From: Shinisaurus crocodilurus
Taxonomy: Eukaryota > Chordata > Lepidosauria > Squamata > Shinisauridae
Assembly: GCA_021292165.1 (NCBI GenBank)
Contig: CM037879.1
Location: 246,885,797-246,949,796 of the forward strand
Direction: 5' to 3'
DNA: 64,000 bases
Shown in pieces: positions 43,001-58,000 of the stretch. Positions within the stretch are counted from its first letter, which is position 1; each line of letters opens with the position of its first letter. The position numbers and the translations under genes were made by a program. The notes under the pieces are model-generated. The model ran no database searches. It was not told the DNA's origin and was given only the letters and a program-made list of their open reading frames with translations.

Positions 43001-46000
43001 TATGTAGTCATTGTTTTAAGTGTATTCTTAGCTTGAACTACATTTAGAAAGAAGGTACCGGTAAGTGACATTGGAAGACAAAGCTTTATTATTAATAGAC
43101 ATTCCTGAGTCAAAGTCAGCAATGCTGTATCTTATATGCAGGTGAATGTCAAATTTCCTTCTCTTGGTGAACTCTGCACATTTACTTGCTTGCTAAGGGT
43201 GCACCCTTGGTTCGTGTGGAGCAACAGCCAGAGTTGTTAGGTCCAGCTCTTGTTCTGTGCAAACCAAGAATACTCCCTAGAATGTAACCAGCCCTTCTTT
43301 GCTGCTGTGTATTGCTAGGGAAGATTGATAATGGTGGACAAATTGCTAGAAAGCTTGCAAATTTTCCCCGTGATGATCTCCTAACAAGATTCTGAAGAAT
43401 ACCAGGATACCAGGGAATATTGCTTGAAAAGTTATCTATATATGTGGTGTCTGGGTAACATGTGAATCTTGAGAATCTTTAATTGTTATAACGATTGGTG
43501 CCTGAGTTTGCTTGTTTTTCTCTTCCCTCCCCATCCCTTTTTTCCTTTTGTGTCATGTCTTTTAGACTGTAAGCCTGAGGGCAGGGACTGTCTTGTGGGG
43601 CTGCCCTTAAAAACTGGTCAGAAGCTTCAGTTGGTGCAAAACGCAGCAACAAGAATACTTGTAGGAACTAGGAATTCTGATCACATTACACCTATTCTAT
43701 GCCAGTTACATTGGCTTGCCTATTTATTTCCAAGCCCAATTTAAGGTTCCGGTTCTAAAAGGTTTGGGACCAGGCCATCTAAAGGACTGCCTGCACTCAT
43801 ACGTACCTGCACTCATATAGGTCAGCATCTGAGACTTTGCTCTCTGGACCATAAGTAAGAGTTTTCAGGTTGGCAAATACCAGGGAAGGGCCTTTACTGT
43901 GGTAGCTCTGCATTTCTGGAATACTCTCCCCAGGTAAATGTGCTTGGCTCCCCCCTTGCTGTTCTTTTTATTCCAGTTAGCTTTTCAATTATTGTGGTGC
44001 TATAACTGTTTCATCCACTGCTGTTATTTTAATGTTTTTATTTGCTGCTGTTCATATCTAATTGTTTTATCTGCCCTATTGATTTATGTGCTGTTTTCTC
44101 TGTGTGATCATGTTATAATATTTTAATGTTTTTGTATGATTTTATGATGTTTTATTGACTATTATAAACTGCTTTGGAAGGATAATCTTTCCTCCATTAG
44201 ATAATAAAACTGATCTGTAAGCTGCTCTAGGAGTTTTTTTGGCTGAAGAGCAGGGTAAAAATGCCTTCAGTAAATCAGAGCAATGCAGAGATAGTATGAA
44301 GGGCACAAGTGATAAATTCAGGTTCAGACTTTTTAGCTGCATTGTTCCATACATTCCCTAATATTTAATGTATAATTAAAAGTGTAAGTGTGCTTGCTAA
44401 CAGTAATATTCCCATGTCAGTTTCAAATAGAATTCCTCACTGTCTTTTGATTCTTACTGTAATGAGCAATTCACTGAAGGCAAGAAGCTAATAACTGCAT
44501 TAAGGGCATAATCCTATGCATGTTTAGACAGAAAAAAGGCCTACAACTCCTAGCATACCCCATGCTAGGAGTTGTAGGCCTTTTTTTCTGTCTAAACATG
44601 CATAGAATTGTGCCTTAAGTGATTCAATTGCTAGTCCTAGATCTCCCCCCCCCCCCCCCGCTTAGCAACCCTTTTCTAATTGATCCCAACTCAGACTTAA
44701 ATTCAAAATGTAATGGAATTAATGTTTTTCCCCTTTGCAGTATACCTATACATAACAGCTATCTTGTAACAAATTGTTCTGTGGCAATGCAGTGTGATAA
44801 AATGTGGCGTTCAAGCGAGTCTTCCATTAAGTAGAATCTCTGTCAACTCAATAATGTCTAGCATGTCTTTCAACTCAATTAAAGTTTAATAAATGTAAAG
44901 TACTGAGAAAATGTTCTCTTATATATAAAACCACAACTTAGTAGCAGCCTTGAGAGTTGTCCCAGACAAGAATTCACCCCAAAAGGGAACATTTTTGAAA
45001 AACGAAGTATTCAAAATGCAAAGTGTATTGGTGCTTAACTTGTTAACTTCTCAAAATAGGTCTCTTTTTTTAAATAGGTCTCTCTTGGTGCTTGATGACA
45101 TTTGGGATTCCTGGGTATTAAAAGCCTTTGATAGTAATTTCCAGGTTTTTATCACCAGTAGGGACAGGAGTGTAACAGACTCTGTAACTGGTAAGGATGT
45201 GTTCCCCCCACCCCCCCTCCTCTCTTTTTATCCCATCATTTCAGGTTTTTCATGCATGGTACTTTACACAATAGTGTGACTTGTATTGCCATGTGATGTA
45301 GCCATTGTACAGGGCAGAAAAATGGCATGTCCTTGAAAAATAGCTTACAGTATCTGTTAAGTGGATAGGACAAAGAAATAGGAAGAGGACAGGACTTGAG
45401 TTATTAACCATTTGTTTTCCATTTAATTTATGCTGGGTGATCCAGATAGTATATCCTACATATCTGAGATTTAAAACACTGCAACTAGTGGGAAATCTAT
45501 GGGGAGGCTGAAGCCTTCAAAGTTACTTTTTGATTTCCTTATACCATTAGGCCCATAGTTTAAAGCAATACATGGATCAGACAAGGACAAAAATACATCG
45601 TTTTAAAAGTGAAGTCAAACGTAAACAAGAAATGCAGAAAAGTATACAAAATTCCAGTAGACTATAGAATTCTATTCAGCTGCTCTGTTAAGAAAAATGT
45701 AGACAACAATACACAATCTATAACATGACTCAATAAATATACTATGCGTATGTACCAGGAATAATTAAAAATACAAAAAATGAATATTGTGTCATTCTGG
45801 TTACAGAAGACCTGATAAAAGGTGCATAAAGTAGAAGAAATATAAATTGTAGTATGGAACAAATGTGTAAGAAGGTACTAATAATAATGAAGCTTCTCTT
45901 TTCTCGAAAGTAGTTTAAAAAAAAAAGGAAAACATATAATTTGGGAGGAGGGAGACTTGGAAGATTCTGTGTAGATGCTACTTGATAGTTTCTTTTGGTC

Positions 46001-49000
46001 TCCTCATTCTGTGCATCACAAATGGGTTTATGTTGTTCTTTTTGTACTATTGATGCAAAGTGGTATTGGTGTCAAGAGAGGACCTGAAAATCTCAAGGAC
46101 CCAGGAGAGTCTTAAAATAATATTTGAGGGCATTTGTGGGGCCCTGCCACCTATAATATGATTATCTAATAATCTCTGGGCTTACATGTGACACTTCTGA
46201 GACCAGTTGATTAATAAAAAGTGGCAGTATTTGGCACATCTGGTGAAAGAAGTGGTAGTGGGTTGCAAAAAAGTCTCATTGGGCCACATGTCAGTTACTG
46301 GTTTAATCCATCTTTGCAGCTCTTTGTGCCAATCTTAATGACGTATGAGTGCACCTGACCTGGAAATTTAATTGGTGGAGCAGACAAATCCATTTACTTT
46401 CCTTTGGTACATATGAGTCTTCATGCACACATTGGTGCTCACATAGAGCTGTGGATCAGGGAACCTGTATTTAAACGGCAAATGAATAATACAGATCTTT
46501 TTAAAAAATGACTAATGGCCATTCGAATGCATACCCTGAAACTATCTTGGAGAGCAATGGGAGGATACAGCACTGTTTAACCAAGCCTGGTTAAAACTAA
46601 ATTCTGAAAAGCCTTAAGCCCAAGATAAATTCACAATGTAGCGTGCATTAAAATAAATACGTTCTTTCTAACTTTTAATTTTAACCCTACACGCAGGCAA
46701 GAAATATGAAGTTCCTGTGGAAAGTGGACTAACACATGAAAAAGCACTTGAAATATTATCCCTATTTGTTAATATGAAAATAACAGAGCTGCCAGAAAAA
46801 GCTGATAGTATTGCGAGAGAATGCAAAGGTAAGAATTTTCATTATTATTTATGTTGCCCTGCCTGTCAGACATGGTAGTAGCTTTTCAACATATATCTGC
46901 ATAAGTGCCAGTTTGAAACTGTTTTTAACTTTCATTTTATATCTCATCTTCTCTACTAGAGGTGCATGCAGCTTTCAGCTTCCCCCCCCCCCCAATATGG
47001 CTGAGGGAGCTTTGGGGACCCTGCCCAGAGTTTACCTTGTTACTTCTAGCTAGGGAAAGCCTGGAATTTCCCTTGCTAGCACTTGCAAGAGAAAGCCCTG
47101 TCTGGGTGTGTGTGGTCTGGGTGTGCATTTAGCTGGTAATGTGAGTGTGTGTGTTTGTCTTGAGTGTGTGAGTATGCACATGGCTGTATGTCCCCTGCCA
47201 CCCCGGCAGACACCCAGTTCTGAGGCCAAAAAAGTTGTGCACCACTGTTCTAGACACTAAGCAACCCATCTAGCATGTTCATATTCTTAAAAAATGACAA
47301 GGTTACACTTGCTTCAAAGCACTGTCTTGCCATTTTCTTATTATTTTTACTTAGAATTGTTTTTAATCTGTGTGTTCCCTCTCTCCAGAGCTTAATAGCT
47401 GGAAAGCATGATTAATAGCTAGAAAACATGAGGAACACGCTGTTTGTCTCCCATCCTTTGTGCCCCATCTGATATTTCCCACCCCCAATCCCAGAACCTT
47501 GTAGAGTCAAGTCTTGGTTCTTGTAGAGCAAGGTGGGGACAACTTGTAGCCATCCAGATATTTTGGCCTACAACTCCCATCAGCCCTAGCCAACATAGCC
47601 AGTATTAAGGAATTATGGGAGTTGTAGGCCAAAACATTTGGAGGGCCACAAGTTGCCCCCCCCCCCTGTAGCATCACATTGAGTGTGTTTAGGATTTTTC
47701 TGTGCGCATGGCTTCTCTCAGCTCCTTTTGTAATTCTGTCTCTCTGCAAGGCATAAAGACAGCAAGGAAAAGGGTGCAAATGGACCTGGGGTGTTGGATT
47801 ATGAATCAAGCATGAGCTTGCTTAAAGGTTTTTTCTTTCAGTAAAACTTAGCAGCCAGCAATTCAGCATTGCGATGCTGAAGGTCTTTGGAACAGGTGTT
47901 CCTCGTTCCCATATCTAGATGTCCTTGGCCATCTAGTAGGAGAAAGTGGGTGTTACAATATGACAGTTGCTATACTGTCATATGCCTGTCTTAATTCCCA
48001 TTGGCTCTCAAGCACAGCTGGGTGTGTATGTTTGCTGTGCTTGCTTCTTCGTCTTTTCTTCTTCTTCTAATTTGGATCTATGTTATGTAATGTTCTCAGA
48101 ACTGACTCTGTATTTTGTAGTGTATAATTGTTTTATGAAAGTAATAAAACAATTAGAATAGGAAAGCTTCTGTTTCCTGATTGCTGCAACAGAGCAGGAG
48201 AACTAAAAGTTGGACTGTGGTGGAATTGGCTCTGTGTTTGCTGGGAGCTAAAGCAAGGTTGCAGTTAGCAGGCACACAGGTGAACCACAGGACTTTGGGC
48301 TGGCATGTAAATGCCAACAGTGGGTTTTGGGCCCAGGATTTGCCAGGACTGCCAGTTTTGCCAGATTTGCCAGGATTTACCAGGACTGGACCAGGTCAGA
48401 AGAGCCAGGCTGGACTCTGTTTCGTGAGTCAGCTGAACAGTTCTATCTGCTGCTGTGTTTTTGGCTGCTGTTCTCGGAGGCTGTAATCTGAGAAGCTGGC
48501 TGATAAGGAGAAAGGCGAACTGTCTGAAGTACGGTAACAGAAGAAGCGGGTGAGTTACTGGACTTTTCTCCAGCTAAAGAAGAGGAAACAGAAAGCATTC
48601 CCATAGGAGGGGGAGAGGGGGACGTGGATTCTTCAGAAGACAAGCCAGTGGTTCCCTCCCCAGTTCCTATAGCCATGGCTGTACAGGGAATGCAAATGCC
48701 TCTGTTTGAGTTTGAGAAACTGTCAGACCTGAACTTTTCATTATGGTCATTTAAAATGGAAATGTATTTGACACAAGCCCAGTTATGGACTACAATATCT
48801 GAGCCCCCACTGCAATATGGGGATGAAGGATATGATCTCTGGCTAGAAAGAAATTCTAGAGCAAAGGCTGCAATTGTCTTATCTGTGGAAGATTCTCAGA
48901 TTAGTTATCTGAGAAACTTGGAAACAGCCCGTGACTATTGGAGAGCTCTTGAAAGGATTCATCAAAGAGCCACAGCCGGTAGCCGTGTACTCCTCCTACG

Positions 49001-52000
49001 GCAATTGTATAACACAAAGCTGCAACCAGGAGGGAATCTGCCAGACCATATTAAAACCATGCTGGATCTCTTTGAGAAGTTAAGAGTCCGGGGAATGGAG
49101 ATTGATCCCATAAACAGGATATACACTTTGCTTTCATCTTTGGATAATTCTTTTGATGTTATAATCCAGATTTTGGAAAGTCAAGATGAACAATTATTGA
49201 CTATGGATTATGTGACTGGATCCTTACTACAGGAATATCACAGGAGACAATTTAGGATGTCTAACACTAATTCTACTGCTGAGGGCCAAGTCAGTCAGCC
49301 TAAGGCTCAGCAAAAGGCTGGAAATAATGGTGGTGTTGTATCTGCTTTGAAAGTTAAGAGATGCTATAATTGTGGATCTCCCTCACACTTGCAGAAGGAT
49401 TGTACCCAGAAGAACAAGAAGAAGAAACCATCTGGACACTTTAAGAGTAAACAGAGTTCTTCTTCTGGGGGAGGGGATGTAAAACTTGTGCAAGGTTTTG
49501 TTGCTAGAGTTGAAAAGAATATGGCTTCTTGGTATCTTGACTCAGGGGCCAGTCGTCATATGTCTTATCAAAAGTCTTTATTTGATGGTGTGTCACTGAA
49601 ATCTGTAAAGTACTCTGTATCTCTTGCAAATGGTGAATCTATAGAGATTGCAGGGGAAGGTGAGGTGTGTTTTCCAAGTCTTGGAAGTGAACCACAAAAG
49701 GTTTATTTTGTCCCTGATTTAGATTCAAATCTCTTGAGTGTTTCACAATTAACAAAAACTGGTTTTCAAGTGTCTTTCACAGATTCCATGTGCTATATCA
49801 AACGTGCAGGGAAAGTGTGTGCACAAGGGGAATTACAAAATTCATTGTACATACTAGATCTATTTGAAAAAGATTGTGCAATTGCTGCTAAAGCTGAGGC
49901 TGAAGCAAAAGTGTTTAACTGCAAGAAACATGACAATTGTGTACATTTATTCCACAGGAGGATGGGACATGCTAGTTTTAGCTCAATTGCAAAACTACCT
50001 GAGTTATCTGAGGGTGTAACTTTGAAACCATGTTCTGAATATGTAGAATGCACTGTTTGCAGTCAAACCAAATCACACAGAGCTGAAATCCCAAAGCATA
50101 GTGATAGAGTATCAAAAAGAATTTTTGAACTCTTACATGCAGATTTATGTGGACCATTTGAACCCAGTCATGGGGGGAATAGATATTTTCTATCAATAGT
50201 GGATGATTTCAGTCGTTTTGGATTTATTTTTCTTTTAAAAAGAAAGAGTGATACATTTGATCAGTTTAAAAATTTTGTACAATGGGCTGAAAATAGGTAC
50301 AACAAACCCATAGCCACCCTAAGAACAGACAGGGGAGGTGAGTTCCTCAGTACTCAATTTAAAGGGTTTCTGGAAGAGAAAGGTATTCAGCATGAGCTGA
50401 CAGCACCTTCTTCTCCTTTTCAAAATGGAGTAGCAGAAAGGAGAAACCGTACACTTCAGAACATGTTACGTGCTCAAATGAAAGAATCTGGTTTTAGTTC
50501 TTCTTTTTGGGGTGAATCTCTAGTAACATCCAATTATCTGGTAAACAGATTGCATTGTTCTGTGTCTGGGAAAACTCCTTATGAGTTATTTCATGGAAGA
50601 AAGCCAAAATTGGCTCACATCAGAGTTTTTGGGTGTAAGTGTTTTGTCCATGTGCAGAGTGAAAAGCAAACAAAGCTGTCTCAAAGAAGCTTTGAATGCA
50701 AATTCCTTGGCTATGATGCACATTCAAAAGCTTACAGGTGTTGGTCTCCAAGTCACAATGGTGTTGTTGTGAGTAGAGATGTTATATTCCATGAACATAC
50801 ACAGGAAGAAAACAAACAATTTGGTGGTTTGCCATTTCAGGAGGAGTCTGATACACAGAACCAGGCTTCTGTGTCAGATTCAGATGAAAATGAACCTGAG
50901 ATAGAGGGACAGTCAGAGGCTGCTGATGAACAACCTCTAAGACGTTCAGGAAGGGAAAGAAAAAACCCCAATCAGGTATCAGGATGAATTTCAGAGCAAA
51001 CATGTGGTTCATAGAGCATTAAAAATGGCGTTTGAACCAGAAAGTTTTCAAGAAATTAGGAACATGGAACCAGAAATGCAAAAACATTGGCTTGATGCTA
51101 TGGAGGAAGAAATAGAATCAATGCACACAAATGACACGTGGGAACTTGTTCCTTTGCCCACAGATAGAAAACCCATAACATGTAGATGGGTATTTAAACT
51201 GAAACAAAATGAAAATGGTCAAATAGAAAGGTACAAAGCTAGATTAGTAGCAAGAGGTTTTTCACAAAGACACAACATTGACTATGACACAGTGTATGCT
51301 CCCACAACCAAATATTCCAGTGTGAGATTGCTATTGAAGCTTGCTGCAGAGAAACAACTTTGTGTTTCTCATTTTGATGTCAAAACAGCTTTTCTGTATG
51401 GGCATCTAGAAGAAGAAATTTACATGCAACAACCTGAAGGGTTTGTAACAGAACCAGGGTTAGTATGCAAGCTCAAACGCTCAATTTATGGATTGAAACA
51501 AGCTGCCAGATGCTGGAACAAAAAGTTGGACACTGTTTTGACAGGTATAGGTTTCAAACAAAGCAAGGCAGACCATTGTCTATACACGTGTCACACTGAA
51601 TCAGGTTTCATGGGTTTACTGGTTTATGTGGATGATTTACTTCTAATCTCCCAATCTGAAGCTCAGAAAAATGCATTTGCAAACAAATTGCAATCACATT
51701 TTGAAATAAAAGATCTGGGGCATGTAAAGAATTATTTAGGCATGCAGATAACCAGAAATATTGATGGATCTTTTTCAATTAGTCAGACTGGGAAAATCAA
51801 GAAACTGCTAGAAACACATAACATGGAAAACTGCAATCCAGTTTCCACTCCAATGACAACAGAATACTTGAAACACACAGATGACTCTGTATTTAAGGAT
51901 GTAAATAAATATCAGAGTGTCATGGGAAGTCTGCTATACTTATCAAGTGTCAGCAGACCAGATATAACAAATGCTGTGAACATTCTCAGCAGGAAAGTAC

Positions 52001-55000
52001 AAAAACCTGCTAATAGTGATTGGGCAGCTTTAAAACGTGTATTAAGGTATCTCAAAGGTTCTATGGAGAATAAACTGCATCTGTCAACACAAAACAAAGG
52101 TGGTTTTCTTGTGTACACTGATGCAAATTGGGCATCTGAAATGGACAGGAAGTCCACATCTGGCACAGTATTTTTATACAACCAATCCTTGATTGATTGG
52201 TACTCAAGAAAACAAAGTTGTGTTGCAGTTTCCAGTTGTGAGGCAGAATTCATAAGCTTGTCTTTAGCCTGCAATGAAATTGAGTGGTTTAAACAGTTAT
52301 TTACTGATTTAAAGATAAACATTCAAACTCCAGTAACAATTTATGAGGACAACCAAAGTTGTATCAGTATGGCTATTTCAGAAAAGAGTAGGCCTAAAAC
52401 AAAACACATTGATGTCAGGTATTCACATGTGAAAGACTGTATACAAAAGGGTTGTGTAATACTTATATATTGTGGCACTGAACACATGCTAGCAGATGTT
52501 CTAACAAAACCTCTAGCATGTGAGAAACACAGAAAATTGATTGCTGAGTTGGGTGTTACTGAAGAGTAAAACAATTAAGCAAGAGGAGGAGTGTTGGATT
52601 ATGAATCAAGCATGAGCTTGCTTAAAGGTTTTTCCTTTCAGTAAAACTTAGCAGCAGGCAATTCAGCATTGCGATGCTGAAGGTCTTTGGAACAGGTGTT
52701 CCTCGTTCCCATATCTAGATGTCCTTGGCCATCTAGTAGGAGAAAGTGGGTGTTACAATATGACAGTTGCTATACTGTCATATGCCTGTCTTAATTCCCA
52801 TTGGCTCTCAAGCACAGCTGGGTGTGTATGTTTGCTGTGCTTGCTTCTTCGTCTTTTCTTCTTCTTCTAATTTGGATCTATGTTATGTAATGTTCTCAGA
52901 ACTGACTCTGTATTTTGTAGTGTATAATTGTTTTATGAAAGTAATAAAACAATTAGAATAGGAAAGCTTCTGTTTCCTGATTGCTGCAACAGAGCAGGAG
53001 AACTAAAAGTTGGACTGTGGTGGAATTGGCTCTGTGTTTGCTGGGAGCTAAAGCAAGGTTGCAGTTAGCAGGCACACAGGTGAACCACAGGACTTTGGGC
53101 TGGCATGTAAATGCCAACATGGGGTAGGCTGCAACTTTTCACTCTACATTTTTAAAGGGACAGGAGAAGGAGAGAGAACACCCTATTCTGAATTGGGTAT
53201 GAAAGTTCTTAGAATGGAAACATAGGAGATCCGAGTTCTAGTCCCCGCTCGGCCATGAAACTCACTGGGTGACTTTGGGTCAGTCACTGACTCTCAGCCT
53301 AACCTACCTCACAGGGTTGTTGTGAGGATAAAATGGAGAGGAGGAGGAAGATTATGTAAGCCGCCTTGGGTTCCTTGAAGGAAAAAAGGCGGGGTATAAA
53401 TATAATAAATTTATAGATAAATAAATAAAATAGTAAGCTGCCTTATTCTGAGTCAGACCGTTGGTCCATCTAGCCCTGTCATGTCAACACTGACTAGTAA
53501 TCGCTTTCCAAGGTTTCAGGCAGCAATTTTTCGAGGCCTACCTGAAGATGACGGGGATTGAACCTGGGAACTTCTGCATGCAAAGCATGTGGTCTACCAC
53601 TGAGCTGTGGCCCCTTCCCTCTAACCATGTAAGGGGCTGGTGTTGGTTGGAAAAAGGTGAAGTGAACTAATACCATGAAGTCTCAGGAGTCCTAAAGTTT
53701 TGAAACCACCACTTGCTCCTTAGATGGCTAGTGGTACTATATTATTTTGTGTGGTGGGCAAAATGTTTTATGCTTGGGCCTTGTATGTTGGAATAATCTT
53801 TTATTTTCATCCATGAGTGCTTTACTATTTTTGTGTTCTGTTCTCTTTTCATAGAAATGTGAGATAGTCTTTGCTTTTCTCAATAGCGACTGCAAGAAAC
53901 AACTGGCTCCCTTTTTTTGTTAAAATTTTTATTTTAACCTATTAATTCCTGTATTTTAGGTTCTCCTCTTGTGGTATCTTTGATAGGAGCATTATTACGA
54001 GACTTTCCCAATCGGTGGGAATACTACCTTAGACAACTTCAAAATAAACAGTTTAAAAGAATAAAGAAATCATCTTCTTATGATTATGATGCACTTGATG
54101 AAGCAATGTCCATAAGTGTTGAAATGTTGCCAGAAGATTTTAAAGATTATTACAAAGATCTTTCTGTCCTTCAAAAGGATGTTAAAGTGCCTTCAAAGGT
54201 AAAATCCATTTTAAAGTAATCCTGGTTTTAAGATATGATAGCAATTGTGAATTATGAAAACAAGGGGAGACCATGATATTTTGCAGAAATCTGGGTCTGA
54301 AGGAACGCTCCCTTCCAAGCTCTGTAGAGCCACCGCGATGCTTTAATTGTGAGTGACTGTATGAATGGCATATCCTTGACCACCCTTCTTCCACATCTCT
54401 CTTGCTGCCATTGCAGTTACGGCTTACCTGAAGTCTCTGGTCGTGCTCCTCTCCTCAGTGAATCAGTGCAGGCTCAGAGGCGGGGCTGTTTCAGAAGTGC
54501 CTCTCCGTTCACTTTCAGGATAGTTATAGAGTGCGTTGGTTTTCTTTGGTTGCATATGGATTATATTCATTTGCATATTTTTGTTTGTTTGTTAAGTGAA
54601 TTACTAACAAAAGTATTTGCTACTTTTTACCAGTTCTTTGTTTCAAAATGCATTTTAGGTATTCTGTATTCTTTGGGATATGGAGACTGAAGAAGTTGAA
54701 GACATACTGCAAGAATTTGTTAACAAATCTCTTCTGTTTTGTGATCGGAATGGGAAATCATTCCATTATTATTTGCATGATCTTCAACTTGATTTTCTTA
54801 CTGAGAAGAATCGCTGTCAGCTTCAAGTATGTATGTTTTTTAATTTCTAATAGTGACATATCTTATATAAGAAATGGATTTATACAGTATGCAAAATTTG
54901 TTATTTGTACTACAAGTGGTTGGTATGAGTAGATCTATAACTGCACCTATTAGCTGTATATTAATTCAACTTTTAAAGCTACTTTGATACTGCCCTCTTA

Positions 55001-58000
55001 ACTGCGCAATCCTATGAGGGTGCCCGCAAACCTTCAAACCCGGAGGATTGCGGGCATCCTATGCAGGGTGGGAGGAACGCAGTGGATAGGATATCAGAAG
55101 CCCTGACTCTCAGAAACATCTAGATTTTGGCTGTCTAGATGTTTTCCTCTCCTATCAAGGAGGCGAGGCTGAGGCACCACCAGGATACCACAGAATCCAG
55201 CGGAGCCTCGCCCCCCCCCCCCCAGGAACGTCCCCCTCCCGGGGAACCAAAGACGGAAGACCATCTTTGGTTCCCTGCCAGGACGTAAAGAACCACACCA
55301 GCTATGAGGTGGGGGAGGGTGGACTCTCTGTGGCACTGTGACCTCAGAAACGATTTTCGAGGTCGCAGGGGCTTTCAGCCCCAATCCTATGTCCCCTCAG
55401 ACAAGGTCGGAGGTATGGAGGTACATAGGATTGCATCTAAAAATGCTTAGTCTAAGAATAATCCTGTTTAGTGTCATCATGTTTTCCACTATTGAGCAAA
55501 ACAAAACGGGGAGGAGGACCTTTTGAAGAATCTTTGTACTTGCTAACAATCAAGCAAAAGTGTATAAAATTGATTCTTCTGAACTTCTCCAAACTATTTG
55601 AAATAAAATCTTTTTTGGGGGACGACGACACTGCAGCTTCTTCAGAGCATAGTTCTAGAATATCTTGTTAAAACACTTCGAGTATTTCAGAAATATAGTG
55701 AAATGGTTTTAAAAATATATGTGGAAAGATGAATTTTTTAATGCTCCATCCAGTGGCTCCTTATGTGCTTGAAAGCTCTTGCTCATGTAAGAGATTTTCC
55801 ATTGATTTCAGTGTTGGGGGCAGGTCTGTGTGCTTATTCATCCCTTTTTGCCCAGGCTGTGAGTGGCTTGTCTCATCAACTGAGTAATCAACTGCAGTAA
55901 AAACTTTTCAGAACATCTCTGCCCATATTTGTGTTTTCCCGCAACCGTCCCGAGTTCTATGGTGTTCTAGGATTATGGTGGTTGCTATATTGCTTATACT
56001 TAGCTGTATATATTGTTGGTTTGAATGGGACTTAGGCATTAATCATTGTGCACCACATTGCAGGTATTAATACTGATAATTTTCTTGTACTTTATACTCA
56101 GGGATCAATAAATGTTGTCTGGTCTTACTGGCCAACCAAAACTTGGTTGTTACCAGGGGGGCCCTCCCCCAAGGGACAGGGTATTGTCCCTGACCACATG
56201 CTATGTCTCATACATAGCATGAGGTCAGGACGAAACCTACTCCTGTTTCCAATTTTAACTTTAGGATGGGGGACAGAAAATAAGCTCCCATCCCCCAATA
56301 ACTCTGAGCTAGAGGGGTGGTGGTTGAGGCTTGCTCTGCCTCTGCATCCAGCAGGTGCTCTGAGTGCCCCTTGGGAACATAGGCAAGCCAACACACCTCT
56401 CCCTCCCCACTTCAGTACAGAGCTGAAGGGGGAGGCAGAAGGGGAGACTCATTGGCGTGCTCTGCCCCTGTGCCCAGCTCTGAGGTTCAAATGTACTTTG
56501 GGCACAGAAGCAAATGTTCAGCTTGAAGCTGAAGGGGGAAGTTAGAGGCATATCAACTTTATCTGCCAGGAGCTCCAGGTTTGGGCATATCTCAGTTGCC
56601 AGAGTCTGGCTCCCCTCTCACCCTTGTGAAAGGGGTGAGTGAAATTATCACTCTGTTTATACGATTGATTGATTGATTGATTGTATTTCTATACTGCCTT
56701 TCTGAAGCCCACCAAAATGGCTTACAAAGATTTCAGAAAATAAAAACCATAATCAAATAAAAACTTAGTAAAACATAAACAACCTTAAAAAGCCATAACA
56801 ACCATAACAATTTAAAAAGCCAAGTTAGAAAGAGGTTGACCCCCTTCCTGAATTCAGAGAGAGTGGGGACCAGTCATAACTCCAAAGGGTTCCATTATTT
56901 GTGGTAATTGAACATCTTCAGTTATTTTAATTCAATAAATGTCTAAACAAAGGGAAATTGAATATTTTAGATGAGGATTTTTTCTATTGTATTAATAAAC
57001 ATTTATTTTTGTAGGCACTACATAAAAAAGTAGTTGATCAGTACAAGAAATATTATAAACAGTATATACCTTCTCCATCAGAAGAGGATTGCATGTACTG
57101 GTATAATTTTCTGGCTTACCATATGGCAAGTGCCAGTATGCAAAATGTAAGTTTATGCTAATGGCAATCTTTGTACATTTCTGCATGTAATGGAAGACTG
57201 TTTTCTGGGGTCTTAATTCTTTTTTTCATAAAACTTTGTAAAGTTAATTAAATGGAAAAGGCTTTTAGTTTCTATAACTGTAAATTATTTCTATATTTCT
57301 TTCCCATGCACTTCTTTAAAGTAAAATATATTCTGCTGTGATCCATTGCAGAAGGACCAGGCAAGTGTTCACACACTTTACTAATTCCGTGAGCACATGG
57401 TAAATTAAATGGTAACAACTTGTCTGGGGTCTGTGAAATTTGGAGTAGCATGCTAAGAAAAAGATTCATTTAAGATTTATTTAAGGTTCATGCGAGATTG
57501 AATTTGAAAAAGCATTAGCTGGTCAGCCGTGTCACATATGTGGATAATGGAAGAGTGTGTAATGTTCAGTATTGAACGGTTGTTTTATTTTCTAAGGCTG
57601 TTCTCATTTTGTGAAGGAATTTAGGAACATTACAATAAATGAATTCGTTCTTGTTCCTGAAAATGCGAAGCTAAATAACAGTTTAAAATAACACTAAATA
57701 TAACCTGCAAACAGTGTATTCTTTCTTTGCTTTTTTCCCTCGTAGGAACTCTGTGCTCTTATGTTTTCATTAGACTGGATTAAAACCAAAACCGAATTGG
57801 TAGGGCCTGCTCATTTGATTCATGAATATGTTGAATACAGTGACATATTGGATCAAAAGGTATGGTAGGATAAATAAGCAACTATAGTTAATATGACTTG
57901 TACTTCATTTCAGAAAAAAAGAGGGGTAGTGGATGTAATGGCTATTTACTTACCGTAAAAAGGCAGGTAATTTTGGTGAATTAGCTCATTCCAAATTCTG

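Larger units (their letters stand above)
47792..53119 (+). mobile_element. Complete Ty1/copia LTR retrotransposon
   Basis: 5,328 bp: 5' LTR 47792-48319, internal region, 3' LTR 52592-53119, flanked by exact 5-bp duplications TGGGG (47787-47791, 53120-53124). LTRs are each 528 bp, begin TGTTGG, end CCAACA and differ at only 3 positions that I can see (99.4 percent). A purine-rich tract aagaggaggag precedes the 3' LTR; the region right after the 5' LTR begins gTGGGTTTTGGG, a probable primer-binding site. Domain order protease, integrase, RT, RNase H is the copia order. Sense with APAF1. Copia elements are uncommon in amniotes. Confidence 0.95.
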
